Shown here: positions 1 to 5,698 of the stretch, in pieces | Layout of the letters: each line of letters opens with the position of its first letter | How positions within the stretch are numbered: the first letter of the stretch is position 1 | Assembly: GCA_005885115.1 (NCBI GenBank) | Contig: VAXX01000457.1 | Location: 1-6,249, forward strand | Reading direction: 5' to 3' | Length of the DNA: 6,249 nucleotides | Source: Actinomycetota bacterium | GTDB lineage: Bacteria; Actinomycetota; Actinomycetes; Mycobacteriales; Micromonosporaceae | Made by a program: the position numbers and the translations under genes | The notes under the pieces: model-generated | What the model was told of the DNA's origin: nothing | Database searches by the model: none | Seen by the model: the letters and a program-made list of their open reading frames with translations, nothing else

Positions 1-1473
1 ACCGGCCGGGCCGGCCGGCGCGGTATCGACGTCGAGGGGCACGCGGTCGTGGTGTGGAGCCCCGAGGTCGACCCGCGGCACGTCGCCGGGCTCGCCTCGA
101 CCCGTACCTATCCGCTGCGGTCCAGCTTCCGGCCGTCGTACAACATGGCGGTCAACCTTGTCGGCACCGTCGGCGGCGCGGCGGCGCGGGAGCTGCTGGA
201 GTCCTCGTTCGCGCAGTTCCAGGCCGACCGCTCGGTGGTGGGGCTGGCCCGGCAGGTGCAGCGCAACACCGAGACGATGCACGCCTACGCCGCCGAGATG
301 GAGTGCGAGCTGGGCGACTTCGCGGAGTACTTCGAGATCCGCCGGACCATCACCGAGCGGGAGAAGGCGCAGGCGAGGCAGAGCGCGGCCGCGCGCAAGG
401 CGGCCGCGGCCGCCTCGATCGAACGGCTGAAGGTCGGCGACGTGATCCGGGTACCGCACGGGCGGCGGGCCGGGCTCGCGGTGATCCTCGATCCGGGTAC
501 CAGCGCGTTCGGCGAACCGCGACCGCTGGTGCTCACCGAGGACCGGTGGGCCGGCCGGGTGTCCGCCGGCGAGTTCGCCGGTCCGGTCGAGCCGCTCGGC
601 CGGGTCCGGGTACCGAGGCATTTCAACCACCGCTCGCCGGCCGAGCGGCGCGACCTGGCCGCGTCGCTGCGGGCGGCCGGGGTGGACGCGCGGGCCGGGC
701 GGCGCGGACCCCGCCGGGCCGATGGCGAGGACACGGAGCTGGCCCGGCTGCGCCACCAGCTGCGGGCACACCCGTGCCACGCCTGCCCGGACCGCGAGGA
801 GCACGCCCGCTGGGCCGAGCGCCGGCACCGGCTGCTGCGCGACACCGAGGTGCTGCGCGGCAAGGTCGAGGGGCGCACCGGCTCGCTGGCCCGCACCTTC
901 GACCGGGTCTGCGACCTGTTGGGTGGCCGCGGGTACCTGGCCGGCGATCGGGTCACCGAGCCCGGCCGGATGCTCGCCCGGATCTGGACCGAGGCCGACC
1001 TGCTGGTGGCCGAGTGCCTGCGGACCGGGGTGTTCGACGGCCTCAGCGCCCCGGAACTGGCCGGCGCGGCGTCCGTGGTGCTCTACGAGGCCCGCCGGGA
1101 GCTCGAGGAACGCGCCACCCTGCCCCGCGGCCCGGTCACCGACGCGGTGGACCGGATCCTGACCCTCTGGTCGGCCCTGGAGGCCGACGAGGCCGGCCGG
1201 GGCCTGGAGCTGACCCGGGAGCCGGACACCGGCTTCGTCTGGCCGATGTACCGCTGGACCCGGGGTGAGCCGCTGTCCAAGGTGCTGGCCAGCGCGCAGA
1301 CCCTGGACGGGGAGCTGCCGGCCGGGGACTTCGTGCGCTGGGCCCGCCAGGTGGTCGACCTGCTCGGCCAGCTCGCCGAGGCGGCCGGTGCCTCCTCGTC
1401 GGTCCGCCATACCGCCCGGGACGCGATGACCGCGATCAACCGCGGGGTGCTCGCGTACACCGCGGTGAGCTAG
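1..1473 (+). CDS. helY: Ski2-like superfamily II helicase, HelY type (C-terminal part, 5' end outside window)
   Basis: The frame is open from base 1, giving the last 490 residues of a larger protein; HelY proteins are usually around 900 residues, so about half is missing. The fragment begins inside helicase motif VI (TGRAGRRGID, residues 1-10), which contributes arginines to ATP hydrolysis. It continues with the Ski2/Mtr4 hallmark SFRPSYNMAVNLV. An alanine- and charge-rich probable coiled segment follows (about 105-142), then a beta-rich insert (about 143-205), then a Cys pair (HPCHACPD, C259 and C262). The C-terminal DSHCT domain spans about 318-488 (LARIWTEADLLVAECL). Family knowledge: ATP-driven unwinding of RNA or DNA in the cytoplasm, related to exosome-associated Mtr4/Ski2; the bacterial substrate is poorly defined. 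Its stop codon overlaps that of the convergent exonuclease, a pairing like Rv2092c/Rv2090 in Mycobacterium tuberculosis. Family assignment is firm; the symbol rests on family and neighbourhood. Confidence 0.92.
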   Translation, partial: TGRAGRRGIDVEGHAVVVWSPEVDPRHVAGLASTRTYPLRSSFRPSYNMAVNLVGTVGGAAARELLESSFAQFQADRSVVGLARQVQRNTETMHAYAAEMECELGDFAEYFEIRRTITEREKAQARQSAAARKAAAAASIERLKVGDVIRVPHGRRAGLAVILDPGTSAFGEPRPLVLTEDRWAGRVSAGEFAGPVEPLGRVRVPRHFNHRSPAERRDLAASLRAAGVDARAGRRGPRRADGEDTELARLRHQLRAHPCHACPDREEHARWAERRHRLLRDTEVLRGKVEGRTGSLARTFDRVCDLLGGRGYLAGDRVTEPGRMLARIWTEADLLVAECLRTGVFDGLSAPELAGAASVVLYEARRELEERATLPRGPVTDAVDRILTLWSALEADEAGRGLELTREPDTGFVWPMYRWTRGEPLSKVLASAQTLDGELPAGDFVRWARQVVDLLGQLAEAAGASSSVRHTARDAMTAINRGVLAYTAVS

Positions 1474-2381
1474 GTCGCGCAGATCGCGTCGACCAGGCGC
1501 CTGGTGGGACTCGCGAGGTTCCAGGTGGACGCGAGCTCCAGCAGCCGGTCCGGGTCCGCCGGCGCCTTGGGCAGGGCGGGGTCGACGTCGGGTAGGGCCA
1601 CGTCGCGGGCCACCCGCACGACCGCCGGTGCGACGTCGAGATACCCGGCCGCGGCCAACAATTTGGTACGCACCCCCGGCGCGAACCCAGCGCCCGGCTC
1701 GTCGAGCGCGGTGCGGATGCTGGCCAGGTCCCCGTACCGGCTGACCAGGCGGGCCGCCGTCTTCTCGCCGATCCCGGCCACCCCGGGCAGCCCGTCGCTC
1801 GGGTCCCCGCGCAGGGCGGCGAGGTCGGCGTACCCGCTCGCCGGTACCCCGTACTTGAGCCGGATCGCCGCGTCGTCGAAGACCTCCAGCTTGGCCACGC
1901 CCCGCCCGCAGTACAGCAGCCGGACCGGCTTGGCGTCGTCGACGAGCTGGAACAGGTCCCGGTCGCCGGAGACCACCTCGACCGGGCCCGGCTCCCGTAC
2001 CGACAGCGTGCCGAGCACGTCGTCGGCCTCGTAGTCCTTGGCGCCCAACGCCGCGATCCCCAGCGCGGCGAGCACGTCGAGGATGATCGGGATCTGCGGC
2101 TCCAGCCCGTCCGGTACCTGGTCCCCGCCGTCCGCGGCCACCCGGTGCGCCTTGTACGAGGGCAGCAGCGCCACCCGCCACGCCGGCCGCCAGTCCTCGT
2201 CCAGCGCGCAGATCATCCGGTCCGGGCGCCGGGTGCGGATCAGCTGCGCGAGCATGTCCAGGAAGCCGCGGACCGCGTTCACCGGGGTGCCGTCCGGGGC
2301 CTTGGCGGCGGACTCGGGTATCCCGAAGTACGCCCGGAAGTACAGGCTGGGGGCGTCGACGAGCAGCAGCGGTGCGTCCAC
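1470..2381 (-). CDS. Stand-alone 5'-3' exonuclease (PolI N-terminal domain / FEN family)
   Basis: A 303-residue protein equivalent to the 5' nuclease domain of DNA polymerase I without any polymerase domain. Expected role: removal of 5' flaps or RNA primers in replication and repair. Visible metal-binding motifs: D9 (LLLVDAPSLYFRAYFG), D61/D63 with the LPSYKAHR segment (73-80), E118-A-D120-D121, SGDRD (D140, D142), and GDPSDGLPGVAGIGEKTA (192-209; D193, D196), the helix-3-turn-helix DNA-binding region. No catalytic acid seems to be missing. I chose the GTG at 2381 because the conserved sequence begins within a few residues and a TAAGGT hexamer ends 7 bases upstream. The frame is open as far as 2927, but that extension has no family character and lies antisense to the acyl-CoA dehydrogenase. 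Another GTG is 33 bases upstream, less likely. The gene converges with helY and diverges from the dehydrogenase. Confidence 0.93.
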   Translation of the reverse strand: MDAPLLLVDAPSLYFRAYFGIPESAAKAPDGTPVNAVRGFLDMLAQLIRTRRPDRMICALDEDWRPAWRVALLPSYKAHRVAADGGDQVPDGLEPQIPIILDVLAALGIAALGAKDYEADDVLGTLSVREPGPVEVVSGDRDLFQLVDDAKPVRLLYCGRGVAKLEVFDDAAIRLKYGVPASGYADLAALRGDPSDGLPGVAGIGEKTAARLVSRYGDLASIRTALDEPGAGFAPGVRTKLLAAAGYLDVAPAVVRVARDVALPDVDPALPKAPADPDRLLELASTWNLASPTRRLVDAICAT

Positions 2382-2388
2382 GCCGGGA

Positions 2389-2394
2389 ACCTTA
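2389..2394 (-). promoter_or_regulatory. Putative -10 box of the exonuclease gene (leaderless)
   Basis: On the minus strand TAAGGT fits the actinobacterial -10 pattern TANNNT and is followed by 7 bases and the GTG start. Transcription would begin at or next to the start codon. No Shine-Dalgarno sequence lies at a sensible distance. I see no convincing -35 box. Confidence 0.5.
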
Positions 2395-2413
2395 CCCGGT
2401 CCCGAAATCACCC

Positions 2414-2425
2414 TAACGAGCGTTA
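2414..2425. promoter_or_regulatory. Operator-like inverted repeat before the acyl-CoA dehydrogenase
   Basis: TAACG-AG-CGTTA is a perfect 5-bp inverted repeat with a 2-base centre, an AT-rich island in GC-rich DNA. It overlaps the first two bases of the proposed dehydrogenase -10 box. The position and short symmetric form suit a TetR-family operator, a common kind of control for fatty-acid and branched-chain catabolism genes in actinobacteria. No regulator gene is seen next to it, so the binding protein is unknown. Confidence 0.4.
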
Positions 2426-2429
2426 AGCT
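2424..2429 (+). promoter_or_regulatory. Putative -10 box of the acyl-CoA dehydrogenase gene (leaderless)
   Basis: TAAGCT matches TANNNT and ends 6 bases before the GTG at 2436, so the transcript probably starts at the start codon. No Shine-Dalgarno sequence is present. No clear -35 box is visible. Confidence 0.5.
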
Positions 2430-2435
2430 GGACCG

Positions 2436-3581
2436 GTGACCGTCGAGCGCATCCTGCCCACTCCCGAGGCGTACGACCTGATCGAACTGGTCCGGGAGAT
2501 CGCCGACCGGGAGCTGGCGCCCCGGGCCGCGGACTTCGAGGCCCGGGGCGAGTTCCCCCGCGACGTGCTGCGTACCCTCGGCCGGGCCGGGCTGTTCGGC
2601 CTGCCGTACGACGAGGAGTACGGCGGCGGTGGTCAGCCGTACGAGGTCTACCTGCAGGTGCTGGAGGAGATCGCGGCCCGCTGGCTGGTACCCGCCGAGG
2701 CGATCAGCGTGCACACGCTGTCCTGCTACCCGGTCGCCGCGTACGGCACCGACGCGCAGCGCAAGAAGTACCTGCCGGACATGCTCGGCGGCGGGCTGCT
2801 CGGCGCGTACTGCCTGTCCGAGCCGGCCGGTGGCTCCGACCCGGGCGCCATGACGACCAGGGCGGTACGCGACGGCGACGGGTACCGGGTCACCGGCACC
2901 AAGGCCTGGATCACCCACGCCCACCACGCCGACTACTTCAACGTCTTCTGCCGTACCGGTGACGCCGGTACCCGGGGCATCTCGTGCCTGCTCGTCGATG
3001 CCCGTACCCCCGGAATCGCCCCGCAGCCCGCGGAGCGCACGATGGCGCTGCGGGCCTCACCGGTCGCGCAGATCGCCTTCGACGGCGCGCACGTACCGGC
3101 CGACCGGCTGATCGGCGCCGAGGGCGCCGGCTTCCGCATCGCCATGCAGGCCCTGGACTCCGGCCGGCTCGGCATCGCCGCGTGCGCCGTGGGCCTGGCC
3201 CAGGCGGCGCTGGACCACGCCGTGCGGTACGCCCGCGAGCGCGAGCAGTTCGGCCAGCCGATCATCGAGCACCAGGGACTGGGCTTCCTGCTCGCCGACA
3301 TGGCCACCGCGGTGTCGGTGGCCCGGGCGCAGACGCTGTGGGCGGCCCGGCTCAAGGACGCCGGGCGGCCGTACCGCATCGAGGCGGCCAAGGCCAAGCT
3401 GTTCGCCACCGACATGGCGATGCGGGTGACCACGGACGCGGTACAGGTCCTCGGCGGGTACGGCTACGTCGCCGACCATCCCGTGGAGCGCTGGATGCGC
3501 GAGGCCAAGGTCATGCAGATCGTCGAGGGGACGAACCAGATCCAGCGGATGGTCATCGCGCGGCACCTGGCCCGGGACTGA
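2436..3581 (+). CDS. Acyl-CoA dehydrogenase
   Basis: A 381-residue flavoprotein of usual length for the soluble acyl-CoA dehydrogenases, which introduce the alpha-beta double bond in acyl-CoA thioesters using FAD and pass electrons to electron-transfer flavoprotein. Order: N-terminal helical domain (about 1-120), middle beta domain with the family signature CLSEPAGGSD (126-135) and GYRVTGTKAWIT, then the C-terminal helical domain with REQFGQPI, VLGGYGY and VEGTNQIQR. E364 in that last motif sits where the short/medium-chain family has its catalytic base, so the enzyme looks intact. Start: GTG with no Shine-Dalgarno and a -10 hexamer 6 bases upstream. Substrate cannot be read from the sequence; short straight-chain or branched-chain acyl-CoA is plausible. 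The next two genes follow in the same direction after 11 and 14 bases, without obvious functional relation. Confidence 0.93.
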   Translation: MTVERILPTPEAYDLIELVREIADRELAPRAADFEARGEFPRDVLRTLGRAGLFGLPYDEEYGGGGQPYEVYLQVLEEIAARWLVPAEAISVHTLSCYPVAAYGTDAQRKKYLPDMLGGGLLGAYCLSEPAGGSDPGAMTTRAVRDGDGYRVTGTKAWITHAHHADYFNVFCRTGDAGTRGISCLLVDARTPGIAPQPAERTMALRASPVAQIAFDGAHVPADRLIGAEGAGFRIAMQALDSGRLGIAACAVGLAQAALDHAVRYAREREQFGQPIIEHQGLGFLLADMATAVSVARAQTLWAARLKDAGRPYRIEAAKAKLFATDMAMRVTTDAVQVLGGYGYVADHPVERWMREAKVMQIVEGTNQIQRMVIARHLARD

Positions 3582-3586
3582 ACAAT
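3581..3586 (+). promoter_or_regulatory. Weak -10-like hexamer before the membrane protein gene
   Basis: AACAAT begins on the last base of the dehydrogenase stop codon and ends 6 bases before GTG 3593. It keeps the A and final T of TANNNT but not the first T. With no Shine-Dalgarno nearby, a leaderless start or read-through from the dehydrogenase are both possible. Confidence 0.25.
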
Positions 3587-3592
3587 GGGCCG

Positions 3593-4018
3593 GTGACCGC
3601 CTCCCGCCGCCGCCCGGTCCCGCGCAACGACGTCTGGCCGTTGGTGCTGTGGCTGCTCGGCATCGCCGGGGCCATCTGCCTGGTGCTCGCCGCGATCGAG
3701 GTACCGAAGCTGTGGTGGCCCACGGTCACCGCGACGGCCCGCGACTGCGGCAGCGTCGAGCAGGTCGGCGCCCGCGGCCGGGTGCAGGTCCGCTACCACT
3801 GCGACCTGGTGTGGCGGTACGACGACGGGACGCACCACCGGCGCTTCACCGAACCACCCGGTACCGTCCACGACGGCGACCACGTACCGCTTCGGGTGCA
3901 CGGCGACACCGCCGCCGACCCGGACTCGGTGTGGACCTCGCTACCCGGCCTGGCGGTCCTCGGTACCGGCCTGCTGTTCTTCCCGCTCCGGGCGCTGCGC
4001 CGCCGGTTCGCCCGGTAG
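3593..4018 (+). CDS. Small two-helix membrane protein, DUF3592-like
   Basis: A 141-residue protein. An arginine-rich N-terminus (RRR at 5-7) precedes a first membrane helix at about 14-36. A polar domain follows at about 37-115, then a second helix at about 117-133 and a basic C-terminal tail (RRRFAR). The positive-inside rule places both ends in the cytoplasm and the middle domain outside. The middle domain (TVTATARDCG, then VRYHCDLVWRYDDGTHHR and GDHVPLRVHGD) has the short beta pattern of DUF3592 proteins, whose function is unknown. C52 and C70 lie in the exposed part and could form a disulphide. The GTG start is 11 bases after the dehydrogenase and the stop is 14 bases before the sigma factor gene, so it may be cotranscribed with the latter. 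An ATG at 3585 is out of frame. The domain assignment is from pattern memory only. Confidence 0.75.
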   Translation: MTASRRRPVPRNDVWPLVLWLLGIAGAICLVLAAIEVPKLWWPTVTATARDCGSVEQVGARGRVQVRYHCDLVWRYDDGTHHRRFTEPPGTVHDGDHVPLRVHGDTAADPDSVWTSLPGLAVLGTGLLFFPLRALRRRFAR

Positions 4019-4020
4019 GA

Positions 4021-4026
4021 CAGACT
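4021..4026 (+). promoter_or_regulatory. Weak -10-like hexamer before the sigma factor gene
   Basis: CAGACT ends 6 bases before GTG 4033 and differs from TANNNT only at the first base. I see no TGTCGA element upstream, so the sequence gives no sign that this sigma factor drives its own gene. An AGGA at 4017-4020 is about 12 bases from the start, too far for a normal ribosome binding site. Confidence 0.25.
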
Positions 4027-4032
4027 CGACCC

Positions 4033-5235
4033 GTGGCACAGGACGTGGCGGCGCTGGTCGACCGGGTATGGCGCAGCGACGCCGCCGGTATGCTCGGCGT
4101 CCTCGCCCGCCGCCTCGGTGACCTCGGCCGGGCCGAGGACGCGCTGCAGGACGCCCTCGCCGAGGCGCTACGTGCCTGGGAACGCGACGGCGTACCGGAC
4201 TCCCCGGCCGGCTGGCTGGTCACCACGGCGTGGCGGCGGGCGCTGGACGGGCTGCGCCGGGACGCGACCGGCCGGCAGAAGCTGGCGAGCCTGGCGGCGG
4301 CCCCGGCCGGGGAGCCGACCGACGACGACCGGCTCGCCCTGATCTTCGGCTGCTGCCATCCGGTCCTGCCGGTCTCCGCGCAGGTACCGCTGACCCTGCG
4401 CGCGGTCTGCGGGCTGTCCACCGCCGAGATCGCCGCCGCGTACCTGGTCCCGGTACCGGCGATCGCCCAGCGCCTGGTCCGGGCCAGGCGCACCCTGGCC
4501 GAGCGGGGCGTACCGTTCGACCTGCCCGACCCGGACGAGTACCCGACCCGGCTGCCGGCCGTACTCGCCGTGGTGTACCTGGTCTTCAACGAGGGGTACC
4601 TGGCCAGCGGGCGGACCACTCCGCAGCGGCGGGAGCTGGCCGGGGAGGCCCTGGCGCTGGCCCGGCAGCTCACCCTGCTGATGCCCGCCGAGCCCGAGGT
4701 CGCCGGGCTCACCGCGCTGCTGGAACTGCACGAGGCCCGGGCCGCCACCCGGTTCGACTCGTGGGGCCGGATCGTGCTGCTGCAGGACCAGGACCGGGCC
4801 CAGTGGGACCGGTCCCTGATCGGGACCGCGGTGACCCGGCTCACCAGGGCGGTCGGGTACGGGCGGCCCGGCCGGTACCAGCTGGAGGCCGCCATCGCCG
4901 CGCGGCACGCCCAGGCCCCGACGTACGAGCAGACCCGCTGGGCCGACATCCGGGCGCTCTACGACCAGTTGTACGCCCTCGTCCCGTCCCCGGTCATCCT
5001 GCTGTCCCGGGCCGTGGCCACCCGGTACGTCCACGGGCCGCAGGCGGCGCTGGCCGAGGTCGACGCGCTCGGCGACCGGCTGGCCGGGTACCGGCTCTTC
5101 CACGCCACCCGGGGCGAGCTGCTGCGCGCCTGCGGGCGCGACGACGAGGCCCGTACGGCGGCGGAACGGGCGCTCGCGCTGGCCACCAACCCGGCCGAAC
5201 GCGAGCTCCTCGCCCGCCGCCTCAGCAGCGCCTAG
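4033..5235 (+). CDS. ECF RNA polymerase sigma factor with long C-terminal extension (ECF42 type)
   Basis: A 400-residue protein, about twice the length of a normal ECF sigma factor. Region 2 spans about 10-77 (LGDLGRAEDALQDALAEALRAW, then PAGWLVTTAWRRALDGLRR), binding core polymerase and the -10 element. Region 4 spans about 112-156 (LTLRAVCGLSTAEIAAAYLV, then AIAQRLVRARRTLAERG), the helix-turn-helix that reads the -35. The extension starts with the conserved VVYLVFNEGYLASG (180-193, DUF6596-like) and ends in paired helices resembling TPRs (about 314-398). This architecture defines ECF42, a group without a classical anti-sigma factor, in which the extension is reported to be needed for activity and the targets are DGPF/YCII-like genes. 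Such a gene lies immediately downstream, convergent, with the expected promoter. The GTG start gives the usual family N-terminus; there is no Shine-Dalgarno. The activating signal is unknown. Confidence 0.92.
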   Translation: MAQDVAALVDRVWRSDAAGMLGVLARRLGDLGRAEDALQDALAEALRAWERDGVPDSPAGWLVTTAWRRALDGLRRDATGRQKLASLAAAPAGEPTDDDRLALIFGCCHPVLPVSAQVPLTLRAVCGLSTAEIAAAYLVPVPAIAQRLVRARRTLAERGVPFDLPDPDEYPTRLPAVLAVVYLVFNEGYLASGRTTPQRRELAGEALALARQLTLLMPAEPEVAGLTALLELHEARAATRFDSWGRIVLLQDQDRAQWDRSLIGTAVTRLTRAVGYGRPGRYQLEAAIAARHAQAPTYEQTRWADIRALYDQLYALVPSPVILLSRAVATRYVHGPQAALAEVDALGDRLAGYRLFHATRGELLRACGRDDEARTAAERALALATNPAERELLARRLSSA

Positions 5236-5236
5236 G

Positions 5237-5599
5237 TCACATGCTGTGGTCGAAGACCGGCCGTACCTCGACGCTCGCGCTGCCCCACATCCCCGGCCAG
5301 GTGGACGCCACCGCGACCGCGTCGTCGATGTCGGTGGCCTCCAGCACGACCAGGCCGCCGATGACCTCCTTGAGCTCAAGGTACGGGCCGTCGGTGACCG
5401 CGACCGTGCCGTCCGGGCGGGGCCGGATCGTCTTGGCGGTACTGGTCGGCTGCAGGTGTACGCCGCTGTCGGCGATCTTGCCGGCCGCGCCCCACTTCTC
5501 GAACCACGCGTACAACTCCCGCATCGCCGCCTCGCCCTCCTCCGGGCTCGTCGGCTCGAACTCGTTCTCCGCCCCGTTGAGCAACATGGCGAACTTCAT
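5237..5599 (-). CDS. YCII-related (DGPF-type) protein
   Basis: A 120-residue cytosolic protein with no signal peptide or membrane segment. It matches the YCII-related family: start MKFAMLLNG, central TVAVTDGPYLELKEVIGG (65-82) and a C-terminal LEATDIDDAVAVASTWPG. The family signature is DGPF; here it reads DGPY (70-73), a conservative aromatic change. YCII proteins form small alpha-beta dimers; a biochemical role for the DGPF group is not established, so I assign none. The gene ends 1 base from the convergent sigma factor gene and is divergent from the AsnC regulator. ATG at 5599 is chosen because the motif-bearing protein begins there and a strong ribosome binding site precedes it. It has a sigma-dependent promoter, which makes it the probable direct target of the neighbouring ECF42 factor. 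Confidence 0.93.
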   Translation of the reverse strand: MKFAMLLNGAENEFEPTSPEEGEAAMRELYAWFEKWGAAGKIADSGVHLQPTSTAKTIRPRPDGTVAVTDGPYLELKEVIGGLVVLEATDIDDAVAVASTWPGMWGSASVEVRPVFDHSM

Positions 5600-5605
5600 G
5601 GCTGG

Positions 5606-5612
5606 TCTCCTC
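5606..5612 (-). promoter_or_regulatory. Ribosome binding site of the YCII-related gene
   Basis: Minus-strand GAGGAGA followed by 6 bases and ATG 5599. It fixes the start codon and is the only strong Shine-Dalgarno sequence I see in the window, in contrast to the GTG-started neighbours. Confidence 0.8.
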
Positions 5613-5618
5613 GCGTAC

Positions 5619-5635
5619 GGACGCCTCTCGCGTCC
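5619..5635 (-). promoter_or_regulatory. Hairpin in the 5' UTR of the YCII-related gene
   Basis: GGACGC, a 5-base loop, then GCGTCC: a perfect 6-bp GC-rich stem between the predicted transcription start (near 5641) and the ribosome binding site, from which it is separated by 6 bases. It could stabilise the message or influence initiation, or it may be a protein-binding inverted repeat in DNA. Confidence 0.4.
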
Positions 5636-5647
5636 ACCTAACCCCAT

Positions 5648-5675
5648 GTCGTACGGCCGCGGCCCGGACTCGACA
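5648..5675 (-). promoter_or_regulatory. ECF42-type promoter of the YCII-related gene
   Basis: On the minus strand TGTCGA (5675-5670) is separated by 18 bases from CGAC (5651-5648). As I recall, ECF42 targets carry TGTCGA at -35 and CG(A/T)C at -10. The predicted transcript would begin near 5641 and leave a leader of about 40 bases before ATG 5599. The TGTCGA hexamer does not seem to occur upstream of any other gene here. The promoter overlaps that of the divergent AsnC gene. Confidence 0.75.
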
Positions 5676-5685
5676 CCGGTCCGGG
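5663..5685. promoter_or_regulatory. Inverted repeat flanking the sigma -35 box; candidate AsnC operator
   Basis: Arms CCCGGAC (5663-5669) and GTCCGGG (5679-5685) are perfect reverse complements with 9 bases between. The spacer contains the whole TGTCGA box of the YCII-related gene, and the right arm abuts the AsnC -10 box at 5686. A protein bound here would cover both promoters. Lrp/AsnC proteins bind palindromic sites and often regulate themselves and a divergent neighbour, so the adjacent regulator is the natural candidate; this is inference. Confidence 0.45.
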
Positions 5686-5691
5686 TATTTT
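5686..5691 (+). promoter_or_regulatory. Putative -10 box of the AsnC-family gene (leaderless)
   Basis: TATTTT fits TANNNT and ends 7 bases before GTG 5699. The bases between have no Shine-Dalgarno character. The corresponding -35 zone (about 5663-5669) shows no recognisable box and lies in the left arm of the inverted repeat. Confidence 0.55.
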
Positions 5692-5698
5692 TGCCGGC

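Noticed and set aside
398..415. GC-rich self-complementary run in the helicase gene as a regulatory repeat
   Set aside because: It is explained by Lys-Ala-Ala-Ala codons in the alanine-rich coiled segment.
54..1268. Long alternative plus-strand frame inside the helicase gene
   Set aside because: The translation is Arg/Gly/Ala-rich with no family features; the helicase frame carries motif VI and the DSHCT domain.
1504..2034. Plus-strand open frame across the exonuclease gene
   Set aside because: Ser/Arg/Thr-rich composition without motifs; the opposite strand holds all the nuclease motifs.
2382..2927. N-terminal extension of the exonuclease frame on the minus strand
   Set aside because: The extra 182 codons show no nuclease-family character, run antisense to the well-supported acyl-CoA dehydrogenase, and the family's first motif begins right after GTG 2381.
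5231..5236. CCTAGG palindrome at the sigma/YCII gene ends as a terminator
   Set aside because: Six bases with no loop cannot form a hairpin, and there is no T tract on either side.
4168..5379. Long open frame antisense to the sigma factor gene
   Set aside because: Its product is Gly/Arg/Pro/Gln-rich low-complexity sequence typical of shadow frames in high-GC DNA, while the plus strand encodes a complete recognised sigma factor.
5246..5641. Plus-strand open frame opposite the YCII-related gene
   Set aside because: Low-complexity shadow; the minus strand has ATG, Shine-Dalgarno, promoter and the DGPY motif.
5655..5664. GGCCGCGGCC palindrome in the spacer of the sigma-dependent promoter as an operator
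   Set aside because: A pure GC palindrome of this length is common by chance at this base composition, and the CCCGGAC/GTCCGGG repeat is a better candidate.
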